From: Opitutaceae bacterium | GTDB lineage: Bacteria; Verrucomicrobiota; Verrucomicrobiia; Opitutales; Opitutaceae | NCBI GenBank assembly: GCA_015075305.1 | Contig: JABTUS010000008.1 | Coordinates: 239,178-303,177, forward strand | Direction of reading: 5' to 3' | Length of the DNA stretch: 64,000 nt | Shown here: piece after piece, positions 47,588 through 55,868 of the stretch | How the letters are laid out: every line of letters begins with the position of its first letter | How positions within the stretch are numbered: position 1 is the stretch's first letter | Notes under the pieces: generated by a model | What the model was told of the DNA's origin: nothing | What the model saw: the letters and a program-made list of their open reading frames with translations, nothing else | Database searches by the model: none | Position numbers and translations under genes: made by a program

Positions 47588-50500
47588 ATGATATCATTCC
47601 ACAAGAATACCTGTGGGCGCGTTCGGCTCGTTTTTGCCCGAGTGACGCCTGTCTGCATAGCGTTGGCCTTGTCGGCGAGCGTGCTATCCGGCCAATCGAC
47701 GTCTGCCCCGCAATCCGACGGGACAAGACCTCAGGAGAGAGACACGATTGTGCTCAGTCCTTTCGATGTATCCACAAGTCGTGACAAGGGATATGCAGCT
47801 GGTGACTCGCTTGCTGCGAGTCGTTTCAATACGCGGCTGATGGACTCTGCGTCCACCATCTCCGTGTTCACCGAGGAATTCCTTCAGGACCTCGGAGCGA
47901 CGAGTCTCGCGCAGGTGCTGGAGTACGGGGTCAATTCCAACATTGATTATGATCAGAATCGTCCTGATCCGACGATGTTCTATCTTGATGCAGGGCTCCA
48001 GAGCACGCGCATCAACAATCGCGGGTTGTCGGGATCCAGCCTGACCGACTTTTTCCGTTCGAGGATGCCAGTCGATTCATACAACACGGGTCGCTTCGAT
48101 TTCGCATCCGGACCCAACAGTGTGCTTTTTGGCGTGGCGAATTCGGCTGGCTCCATCAACACGTCGACGCTTCAGGCGGAGCTACGGGGCAATCACTATC
48201 GTTTCCAGACCCATGCCGGCCGGTGGGAGAATTACCGTGCCTCAACCGACATGAATGTCGTTGTCATTCCCAACCGCGTCGCCCTGCGCGTTATGGGCAT
48301 GCATGCCCGGCAGGACAGCTGGCGCTATTGGGATGATCGCGAGGACAACCGTGTCACGGGCTCAATCCGGATCGTTCCCTTTCGGAAAATGGGCACCAAC
48401 ATTGTGGCGTCCTATGAGAATGCCGACCTGTCTGGCAAATGGTCGGTTCCGCAGAACATGTCGGACAACACATCCTTTTGGGAGACGCTGCCGGACTCGG
48501 TTCGTCTCGTTGACAATCGTGGCACGGTGGCGCTCAGCACGGCGGCGGCGGCGGCACGGGGCCTTGAGCGCATCGCCGGAAACCGCCAGTATGTCGTGAC
48601 CAACACGGGCGATGTTTTCGCCAACACGATCAATCCCACTCTTGGGGGGATGAATCTGTACACGAGCACGAGTTTCTACGAGACGGCTGCTCAGTTCAAC
48701 TCCCTCGTGGGCGTCGTGCCCGGCTGGAATCCAACGGTGTTTCGAGACACGTTTCCCACGCTCCTGCCAGCCAGTCAGGAGGAGGCCGATCGGAACGGAC
48801 CGTACCAGTCGAATCTTGTTGCACCCTATCAGGTCGGTTATGGACCCGACACGACCAGCCTGAGCGACATCGAGCGCCTTTTCGTGCGGCTTGAACAGCC
48901 GATCGGCGACAATCTCTTCCTCGATGTCAGCTATCAGAAGGAGACCGCATCAGGCACCGCCAAGCGCCTGGATACGCAGATTTCAGCCGATCCGAATCTC
49001 TATATTCCCAATGGGGCGGGCGGCGTGAAGGCCAATCCCAATGTCGGCCGCTACTACATCGACGGCGCGCCCCTTCGCACATTCAATTCAGACGACAACG
49101 AGGCGCTGCGGGTCTCAGCGCTGTACAACCTGAATCTCAACAAGTTTGGCGACCACAAGATTCTCGCGATGTTCGAGACCAGTGAAAACATATTCACGCA
49201 GCTCCAGGGCAACCAGGTCCTCGTCAACGCCCAGACAAAGGCGCCGATCGCCAATGTGGATGTTCGCAATGCCAACAATCGCGTTGATTACCGCACCTAC
49301 ATTACGCCGGGTCAGGACTACCGTTCCTGGTATGCCGGCACCTTCGAGGACAACAAACTCGTGAGAGTGAACGGCATCGACTACATCAAGAGCTTTGTCG
49401 ACAACAGCATCTCTGGAAACAAGTCGACGGCCGATACCTATGTGCTGGCCACGCAGAGCGCATTGTTCAACAAGCATGTCTTTGTTTCGGCCGGATACCG
49501 GCGCGATGATTATGCGACACTGAATAGAATTTCCGATCGCCTGGCGGCGACGGATCCACGGGTGACCTCCGGGAAGCGCTTTGCGGGTGAGAGCTACCTG
49601 ACGGACGACTACATCAAGATCAACGAGGATACGTTCAAAACCTATACGGCGGGCATCGTCTGGCACGTGAATCCCCTGTTCTCGCTCTTTGCCAATCAGG
49701 CCACGAATGTAGCACCCGCCAACACGAGCCGCCGGACCATCGAGAACAACTTTGACGTTCCCAATCCGGTTCAGGGCAAGGGCAATGACATGGGTGTCAT
49801 GCTTAGGTTCATGGAGGACAAGCTCGCGATCCGCCTGACCTATTTCAAGGGGGAGAATCCGGGAAATCCCGTCAACCGGGCCAGTTCCGTGGTGCAGGAT
49901 TATGATCGGATCGTCAGCGCCTTCATGACCTCGATCAATCCCGCCACCGGACAGCCGTACATCACCCAGGCGGACGCCATGTCGAGATTCATCTACATCA
50001 AGTCGCGAGGCAGCGCGGGCACCTACGGCGGGGCGATCGTTGATGGCATGTCGGATGACGTGACCACCGGCTACGAGGCCGACATCAAGTTCAATCCGTC
50101 ACGCAACTGGACGCTGACCGCTTCCGCCTCCTATACGAAACTGGATCGAAGCAACATCTTCTCGGAGTTCGAGCCGTGGTTCGACAAGGAAAAAGCCTTT
50201 CTTCAGAAGTTCGGCAATCCCGCTGGTCTGGTGGATCAGAACAACGCGCCGGTTGATGTCTCGCAGCGTCTGCAGAGCATGGTGCTCGCCGTGGACGACC
50301 TTCGCAATGCCGGTGCGTTCGGCTTCAACAACCGTCCCTATAAGGCGAATTTCTTCACACGCTATGCCTTCAGCTCTGGAAAGCTGCGCGGATTCTTCGT
50401 CGGTGGCGGCATGCGCTGGCAGAGCCAGAATCGTGTGCAGCGCCAGGTCACTGGCCTGAACGACGCAGGACGCCCGGTCTATGGCGGGGTCCTGCACGGT

Positions 50501-50716
50501 CCCGAGATCCTGGAGTTCGACACATTGGTCGGATACTCCGGGCGGACGGACATCTTTGGCAAACGCACCAACTGGCGTGTTCAGCTGAATGGATACAATG
50601 TCCTGAACAACCGCGATATTCAGGTGCTTCGATACTCCGCCGATGGCAGCCGCCTGTGGCGTGTGACGCCACGCGCGCCTGGAAGCTGGAGGGTGTCGTT
50701 CTCCCTGGATCTGTGA
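47588..50716 (+). CDS. TonB-dependent outer-membrane receptor (Opitutus type)
   Basis: 1042 aa from the ATG at 47588. Signal peptide (VCIALALSASVLSGQS). A TonB-box-like stretch DTIVLSPFDVSTSRDKGYAAGDSLAASRFNT precedes the plug domain (ISVFTEEFLQDLGATSLAQVLEYG, INNRGLSGSSLTDFFRSRMPVDSYNTGRFDFASGPNSVLFG). The 22-strand barrel fills the rest and ends in RAPGSWRVSFSLDL. The receptor should import oligosaccharides or chelates with TonB energy. There is no SusD neighbour, as is usual in this phylum. It is followed by the MFS transporter 30 bases downstream. Confidence 0.93.
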   Translation: MISFHKNTCGRVRLVFARVTPVCIALALSASVLSGQSTSAPQSDGTRPQERDTIVLSPFDVSTSRDKGYAAGDSLAASRFNTRLMDSASTISVFTEEFLQDLGATSLAQVLEYGVNSNIDYDQNRPDPTMFYLDAGLQSTRINNRGLSGSSLTDFFRSRMPVDSYNTGRFDFASGPNSVLFGVANSAGSINTSTLQAELRGNHYRFQTHAGRWENYRASTDMNVVVIPNRVALRVMGMHARQDSWRYWDDREDNRVTGSIRIVPFRKMGTNIVASYENADLSGKWSVPQNMSDNTSFWETLPDSVRLVDNRGTVALSTAAAAARGLERIAGNRQYVVTNTGDVFANTINPTLGGMNLYTSTSFYETAAQFNSLVGVVPGWNPTVFRDTFPTLLPASQEEADRNGPYQSNLVAPYQVGYGPDTTSLSDIERLFVRLEQPIGDNLFLDVSYQKETASGTAKRLDTQISADPNLYIPNGAGGVKANPNVGRYYIDGAPLRTFNSDDNEALRVSALYNLNLNKFGDHKILAMFETSENIFTQLQGNQVLVNAQTKAPIANVDVRNANNRVDYRTYITPGQDYRSWYAGTFEDNKLVRVNGIDYIKSFVDNSISGNKSTADTYVLATQSALFNKHVFVSAGYRRDDYATLNRISDRLAATDPRVTSGKRFAGESYLTDDYIKINEDTFKTYTAGIVWHVNPLFSLFANQATNVAPANTSRRTIENNFDVPNPVQGKGNDMGVMLRFMEDKLAIRLTYFKGENPGNPVNRASSVVQDYDRIVSAFMTSINPATGQPYITQADAMSRFIYIKSRGSAGTYGGAIVDGMSDDVTTGYEADIKFNPSRNWTLTASASYTKLDRSNIFSEFEPWFDKEKAFLQKFGNPAGLVDQNNAPVDVSQRLQSMVLAVDDLRNAGAFGFNNRPYKANFFTRYAFSSGKLRGFFVGGGMRWQSQNRVQRQVTGLNDAGRPVYGGVLHGPEILEFDTLVGYSGRTDIFGKRTNWRVQLNGYNVLNNRDIQVLRYSADGSRLWRVTPRAPGSWRVSFSLDL

Positions 50717-50746
50717 TGTGGAACTCCGTCCTTCGGGAGTCCCCCC

Positions 50747-51997
50747 ATGAATGCGCACTCTGAGCCGGGCATCAGCCCGCGCCGGGCGATGGTCCTGTGC
50801 ACGCTGCTGTTTTTTGCAGCGGCGCTGTGCTTCCTCGACCGGCAGGTTCTGAGCATCCTGGCGCCGAAAATCACCGCGGAGTTCGGGCTTTCCAACACTG
50901 TCTATTCACGGATCGTCTTCGCGTTCGTGCTCAGCTACACCGTCATGGCCGCGCTTGGGGGATGGATCATGGACCGGCTGGGAACACGGCGCGGACTGTC
51001 CTTTTCCGTCGGGTTCTGGTCCCTGGCGAGCGCGGCGCATGCGTTCGTGACGGGCCCCTGGAGCCTGGGTGTCGCGAGATTCTTCCTCGGGGTGGGTGAG
51101 GGGCCCTGTTTCCCCGGTACAACCAAGGGTGCGGTCGAATGGATGCCGGCGGAACGCCGGGGCTTCGGTGTCGGCTTTGCCAACAGCGGATCCGCGCTTG
51201 GCGCCATTGTGGCGCCCCCGCTCACGGTCTGGGCCGCCGCGACCATGGGCTGGCGGGGAGCGTTTGCGGCAACCGCGGTCCTTGGATTCATCTGGTGGAT
51301 CGCCTGGCGGTGCGCCTTTGCGGGTGTGCCGCAGGTGCGGCGTGAACCGGGGGAGCGGTCCGGTGCGCGCTGGCGGGATCTCCTGGCGAGGCCCGAGGTG
51401 CGCCGGCTTCTGGTTGCGCGGTTCTGCTTTGATCCGGTCTTCTATTTCTACATGTTCTGGATCCCGCAGTACCTCAACCGCGAGAGGGGCATGTCCCTTG
51501 GCGAAATAGGCGCGCTGCTCTGGATCCCGTTCGTCGCCCTGGAAATCTCCAACATCTCGGCGGGTTTCGTATCCGATTCCCTGATACGCCGTGGCTGGGA
51601 CCGGAGGCGCGCAAGGATGCGGCTCATGCTGGTCGCTGCGCTCCTGACGCCCGCCTCGTTCGCCGCCGCCCTGGCCGGCACCCCGGCGCTGGCCATCACC
51701 CTGATGGCGGTCCTGCTTTTTGCGCATGGGATCTGGATCGCGAACTTCATGACGCTGATCGGCGAAACCGTCGCACAAAACGAGATCGCCACCACCGTCG
51801 GCCTTACCGGAATGTGCGGCGGTATCGCCGGCATGCTCTCCAATCTCGTGATCGGTCCCGTCGTCGATCACTATTCGTTCGGTCCCATATTTCTCGCCTC
51901 CGCGGTGGTCTATCCGCTCGCCTGGGTGATCATCCGCACCGGCCGCATCTCAGCCAATCCTTCACATGCAAGCGCTAGCTTCCCCGCATCTTCCTGA
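50747..51997 (+). CDS. MFS transporter, hexuronate (ACS)-type
   Basis: 416 aa with twelve membrane helices. The first helix motif FLDRQVLSILAPKITAEFGLS and the loop WIMDRLGTRRGL are those of the anion:cation symporter family (ExuT-like). Other blocks are GEGPCFPGTTKGAVEWMPAERRG and YFYMFWIPQYLNRERGMSLGEIG. The expected substrates are hexuronates or related acid sugars. Coding overlaps the start of the isomerase gene by 32 bases. Confidence 0.9.
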   Translation: MNAHSEPGISPRRAMVLCTLLFFAAALCFLDRQVLSILAPKITAEFGLSNTVYSRIVFAFVLSYTVMAALGGWIMDRLGTRRGLSFSVGFWSLASAAHAFVTGPWSLGVARFFLGVGEGPCFPGTTKGAVEWMPAERRGFGVGFANSGSALGAIVAPPLTVWAAATMGWRGAFAATAVLGFIWWIAWRCAFAGVPQVRREPGERSGARWRDLLARPEVRRLLVARFCFDPVFYFYMFWIPQYLNRERGMSLGEIGALLWIPFVALEISNISAGFVSDSLIRRGWDRRRARMRLMLVAALLTPASFAAALAGTPALAITLMAVLLFAHGIWIANFMTLIGETVAQNEIATTVGLTGMCGGIAGMLSNLVIGPVVDHYSFGPIFLASAVVYPLAWVIIRTGRISANPSHASASFPASS

Positions 51998-53477
51998 AAC
52001 CGCCCCTTCCCGGCACCGCATCGCGCGCCGCAAACCGCGCACGGCGCGCGTGGGGATCTTCGGCGTGGGATACCATGCCTACTGGAACCAATTTCCAGGC
52101 CTTCAGGATGAGTTGAAGGGGAAGATCGATGTGCTGGTCGAAAAGGTGGCCGCCACCGGTGTGAGCGTCACCAATTTCGGTCTGATCGACCGCGCGCAGG
52201 CGGCGTATGCGCTCGTGCCGAAGCTCAAGGCTGCCGATCTTGACCTTGTTTTCTGCGACATGGTGACCTACGCAACATCGGCTACGTTCGCCATCGTCAT
52301 TCGATCGCTGGACATCCCGGTTGTGCTTGTCGCCCTGCAGCCGCTGGGCGCCCTGGACTATCCGCGCGCCACGACGCACATGCAGCTTGCCAACGATGAC
52401 TTCTGCTCCGTGCCGGAGTTCACCGGGGTCGCCATCCGCATGGGAAAACGCCCGCCCGAGGTGATCCTCGGCACGCTTCATGACGATCCCGCCGCCGAGG
52501 CGGAGATTGTCGAGTGGTGCGACATCGCGATGGTGCTGCACGATCTCAAGCGTGCGCGCATCGGCCATTTTGGCCATCCGATCGAGCACATGTTAGACAT
52601 GCAGACCGACCAGACGGCGCTCACGGCAGCGTTCGGCTGCCACCTGGTGCAGACGGAGGCCGACGACCTGCTTCGATTTGAGCGTGAGGTGACCGACGCT
52701 GAAACCCAGGCGAAGTGCCGGGAGATCCTGAACCTGTTTGACACGCCGGATCCGAAAGCGGATCCACTCACCCGCAAATTGACGGAGGAGGATCTCGCGA
52801 CCGCGGCGAAAATCGCCGTAACGCTGGACAAGTTCATCGCGCACCACCAGCTCGACGGCCTGGCCTACTACTACGAAGGCGAGCCGGGCAGCAATCTGCG
52901 GAAGATCGTCACCAACCTGATCGTGGGCAACTCACTGCTGACCGCGGCGGGATTTCCCATGTGCGGGGAATCGGACCTCAAAACCTGCATCGCGATGCTG
53001 ATCATGGATCGTCTGGGAATCGGGGGAAGCTTCGCCGAGTTTCATCCGATCGACTTCCAGGAGGGATTCGTGCTGGTCGGACACGACGGACCGCATCACA
53101 TCAACATCGCGGATGGCAGGCCGGTGCTGCGAAGCCTGATCAAGTACCATGGCAAGCCCGGACACGGCGCGAGCGTGGAGTTCAAAATCAAGGAGGGGCC
53201 GATCACGATGCTCAGCGTGGGGGTGAATGCGCAGGGCCGGTTCAAGTTCATTGTTGCGGAGGGTGAGAGCGTGCGCGGCCCTATTCCCGCAACGGGCAAC
53301 ACCAATACGCGCGGCTTTTTCCTTCCTGACGTGAGAACCTTCCTCAAGCGCTGGGTCGCGGAGGGGCCGACCCATCACTTTGCCCTTGGCGTCGGGCATC
53401 GGGCTCAGTCGCTGCGGCGCCTCGGCGAGGCCCTTGGCATTGAGACGGTCATCATCAACCAAAGCGCCCGGCGCTGA
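51966..53477 (+). CDS. L-arabinose/L-fucose isomerase-family protein
   Basis: 503 aa, like AraA in length. N-terminal domain VGIFGVGYHAYWNQFPGLQDELKGK; the catalytic C-terminal half retains the metal-ligand arrangement of AraA/FucI: Glu in LAYYYEGEPGSN, Glu in PMCGESDLKT, His in VGHDGPHHIN and His in GPTHHFALG. The substrate is inferred only: an aldose-ketose pair such as arabinose, fucose or rhamnose, or a sugar related to the hexuronate locus. Starts inside the MFS gene (translational overlap). Confidence 0.85.
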   Translation: MQALASPHLPETAPSRHRIARRKPRTARVGIFGVGYHAYWNQFPGLQDELKGKIDVLVEKVAATGVSVTNFGLIDRAQAAYALVPKLKAADLDLVFCDMVTYATSATFAIVIRSLDIPVVLVALQPLGALDYPRATTHMQLANDDFCSVPEFTGVAIRMGKRPPEVILGTLHDDPAAEAEIVEWCDIAMVLHDLKRARIGHFGHPIEHMLDMQTDQTALTAAFGCHLVQTEADDLLRFEREVTDAETQAKCREILNLFDTPDPKADPLTRKLTEEDLATAAKIAVTLDKFIAHHQLDGLAYYYEGEPGSNLRKIVTNLIVGNSLLTAAGFPMCGESDLKTCIAMLIMDRLGIGGSFAEFHPIDFQEGFVLVGHDGPHHINIADGRPVLRSLIKYHGKPGHGASVEFKIKEGPITMLSVGVNAQGRFKFIVAEGESVRGPIPATGNTNTRGFFLPDVRTFLKRWVAEGPTHHFALGVGHRAQSLRRLGEALGIETVIINQSARR

Positions 53478-53490
53478 CCGGCCTGCCGCC

Positions 53491-54651
53491 ATGAATCCAT
53501 TGCAGGACATTCAGCACCACGGGCGAAGGACGGCGGAGCCTCCCGTTGTCCAGGCGGTGAACAGCGAAACTCGGGCGGGATTCCGAAACCTCGGGTACAG
53601 GTTCCTGCTCATGCTGGCCGGGATGGTGATTGCGGCAGCCACGGGATCGATTGCCGTCGCGGATGAACCCACACTCGCCGCGCGGCAGGCGGAGTTGCTG
53701 AAGTCGCCCCCGCGCAAGGTGGTTGTGGCGACCGTCTGTACTTTCCTCGGGCGAAAGATGAATGCAGAGGACCGGGTCGTCATCTTCGATCGCTTTGTTT
53801 CCGAGGCTGAAAAGGAGGCGGACCATCGCTACCCTGGCGCGGGGCTCGATCTCTTTGTTCTTCCCGAGAACGCTCTTCAGCGGGGCGGTGAGACGGCGCG
53901 AACTGCCGCCGATCGCGCGTTGAGGCTGGATGACAAGGAGGTCCTGCAGGTTGCAGCGCTGGCTGCGCGGGCAAGGACCTGGCTGATCCTTCCGATGCAA
54001 CTGGCGGAGACAAGCGGCGGCCGCGAGGTCTATCGGAATGCCGCGGTTTTGTTTGATCGCAAGGGCAATGTCGCCGGCGTTTATCGCAAGCTGCATCCGC
54101 TCGCGGACAAGTCGGGTGTGTTCGAACATGGCGTCACCCCCGGTGATGGTGCGCCGGTGTTCAAGACGGATTTTGGGCGGCTCGGCATTCAGATATGCTG
54201 GGACATGTCCTTTGAGGACGGATGGAATGCCTTGGGCGCCTCGGGTGCCGAACTGGTCGCGATTCCGAGTGCCTCGCCGCAGAACATTCCACTGGCTTGG
54301 TACGCGCAGCGCAATCGCTACTGGATCGTCAATTCGACTCCGCGCGACAATGTCACCGTCTTCAATCCCATCGGACTTGTCGACGCCCAGCTGACCCGGC
54401 CGGGGGTGCTTGTTCACCGCTTTGATCTCGTTTCGGCCGCCATTCATTGGAATCCGGAGGTTGACGACGGCCGTGTCTTCCAGAAGCGCTTTGGAGATCG
54501 CGTCGGATTTCTCTGGAATGCGCGCGAAGACACGGGGCTCTTTTGGTCCAACGATGCGAATCTGTCGATCGGTGCCATGATGAAGGAACTGGGCCAGGAA
54601 CAGATGGACGCCCAGGTGGAGCGTATTCGAAAAGCGCTCATGGCGCGCTAG
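53491..54651 (+). CDS. Exported nitrilase-fold carbon-nitrogen hydrolase
   Basis: 386 aa from the ATG at 53491. The N-terminal 57 residues include a hydrophobic signal (YRFLLMLAGMVIAAATGSIA). The nitrilase fold carries its Glu-Lys-Cys triad: Glu126 (LPENALQ), Lys200 (YRKLHP) and Cys236 (QICWDMSFE). It hydrolyses an amide or nitrile; the substrate is unknown. It lies 13 bases after the isomerase gene. The stop codon is the TA target of the IS630 insertion plus the first base of the IS end, so the protein is unaltered. Confidence 0.88.
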   Translation: MNPLQDIQHHGRRTAEPPVVQAVNSETRAGFRNLGYRFLLMLAGMVIAAATGSIAVADEPTLAARQAELLKSPPRKVVVATVCTFLGRKMNAEDRVVIFDRFVSEAEKEADHRYPGAGLDLFVLPENALQRGGETARTAADRALRLDDKEVLQVAALAARARTWLILPMQLAETSGGREVYRNAAVLFDRKGNVAGVYRKLHPLADKSGVFEHGVTPGDGAPVFKTDFGRLGIQICWDMSFEDGWNALGASGAELVAIPSASPQNIPLAWYAQRNRYWIVNSTPRDNVTVFNPIGLVDAQLTRPGVLVHRFDLVSAAIHWNPEVDDGRVFQKRFGDRVGFLWNAREDTGLFWSNDANLSIGAMMKELGQEQMDAQVERIRKALMAR

Positions 54652-55855
54652 TGTTCTGTCGCGGAAATGACTATACATATATCATGCGGCCTTCTTGCGC
54701 GGCTTTCGCCGGGTGCAACCGGGCTGGATGGCCTCGAGCCGGCGACGACAGCGTTCGATCCTGGCAAGGATGTCCTCCGCCTTGGCGGTCCAAACAAATG
54801 GCGTGGGCTCCTGGTTCCATTGCTCGATGAAGCGGGTGATCGAGTTGATCAGATCGGGAACACTGGAGAAGCTGCCGCGACGCACCGCCTTGCCGGTGAG
54901 TTCGGCAAACCAGCGCTCCACCAGATTGAGCCAGCTCGAACTGGTGGGAATGAAGTGCAGTTTGAAGCGTGGACGCCGGGCGAGCCAGCGCTGCACCCGC
55001 TCGTGTTTGTGGGTGCCGTAATTGTCGACGATAAGATGGAGCTCGTCCGCCTCGGCATATTCCGCGTCGATTTGTCGCAGGAACTTCAGGAACTCGATGT
55101 GCCGGTGGCGCGGGAAGCAGTGGCCGCTGATCTTGCCGGCGGCCACGTTCAATGCGGCAAACAGCGTGGTCGTGCCATGGCGCACGTAGTCGTGCGTCCA
55201 GGTGCCGCAGCGACCGCGCTTCAGCGGCAGGCCTGGTTGCGTGCGATCCAGCGCCTGAATCTGGCTTTTCTCGTCCACGCAGAGCACCACCGCGTTTTGC
55301 GGTGGGTTGAGGTAAACGCCCACCACATCGAGCAGTTTGGGCACAAACTGTGGATCGCGGGAGAGTTTGAACGTCTCCTGTCGGTGCGGCTGCAACCCAT
55401 GCTCCTGCCAGATACGCGCGACTGTGCTCGCATGCACGCCCTGCGCCTTCGCCAGGGTTCGCGCGCTCCAGTGCGTCCGCCCCGGCGGCTTCGTGTGCAG
55501 CGTCGCTTCGACGATCCTTTTCGCCAGCCCTCGGCGCGGCTTGCGCCCGCGGCCATTCGCCACGTCCCACAATCCTTGCGGACCTGCGGACACAAAGCGC
55601 TGGCGCCACAGCCGGCAGGTGTGCCGGTTCACCTCCAGCTCCTCCGCAATCGTGGCATCGTCCAGCCCTTCGGCCTTGCGCAAAATGATCCGGCAGCGCT
55701 TCACCACCTGCTGGGGCGTACCGTGCGCGCCCACCCAGCGCTCCAAAACGCCACGTTGGTCTGCCGTGACCGTCAGAATCGTCGGTTTCCTGCTCATGCT
55801 TGCAGGTTGAACGATAACGACTTTTAAGTCTAGTCATTTCAGCAACAGAACACTA
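54649..55855. mobile_element. Intact IS630-family insertion sequence
   Basis: The element proper spans 54651-55853 (1203 bp) and is flanked by TA on both sides (54649-54650 and 55854-55855), the usual IS630/mariner target duplication. Its 23-bp terminal inverted repeats (54651-54673 and 55831-55853) start GTGTTCTGT and end GAAATGACTA, matching at 21 of 23 positions. It encodes one complete transposase. Inserted into the stop codon TAG of the nitrilase gene. Confidence 0.95.
54682..55797 (-). CDS. IS630 transposase
   Basis: 371 aa, complete. N-terminal HTH (RCRIILRKAEGLDDATIAEELEVNRHTCRLWRQRF) and a second winged helix (THWSARTLAKAQGVHASTVARIWQEHG). The DDE catalytic domain shows VVLCVDEKSQIQAL (first Asp), LHLIVDNYGTHKH (second Asp) and SSSWLNLVERWFAEL (Glu). 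It is transcribed against the surrounding operon. Confidence 0.96.
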   Translation of the reverse strand: MSRKPTILTVTADQRGVLERWVGAHGTPQQVVKRCRIILRKAEGLDDATIAEELEVNRHTCRLWRQRFVSAGPQGLWDVANGRGRKPRRGLAKRIVEATLHTKPPGRTHWSARTLAKAQGVHASTVARIWQEHGLQPHRQETFKLSRDPQFVPKLLDVVGVYLNPPQNAVVLCVDEKSQIQALDRTQPGLPLKRGRCGTWTHDYVRHGTTTLFAALNVAAGKISGHCFPRHRHIEFLKFLRQIDAEYAEADELHLIVDNYGTHKHERVQRWLARRPRFKLHFIPTSSSWLNLVERWFAELTGKAVRRGSFSSVPDLINSITRFIEQWNQEPTPFVWTAKAEDILARIERCRRRLEAIQPGCTRRKPRKKAA

Positions 55856-55868
55856 GAATCCAGCCACC

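Noticed and set aside
54671..55837. Long overlapping open frames of about 390 codons on both strands across the IS630 transposase
   Set aside because: Only the 54682-55797 minus frame has transposase motifs; the others are GC-rich shadows of it.
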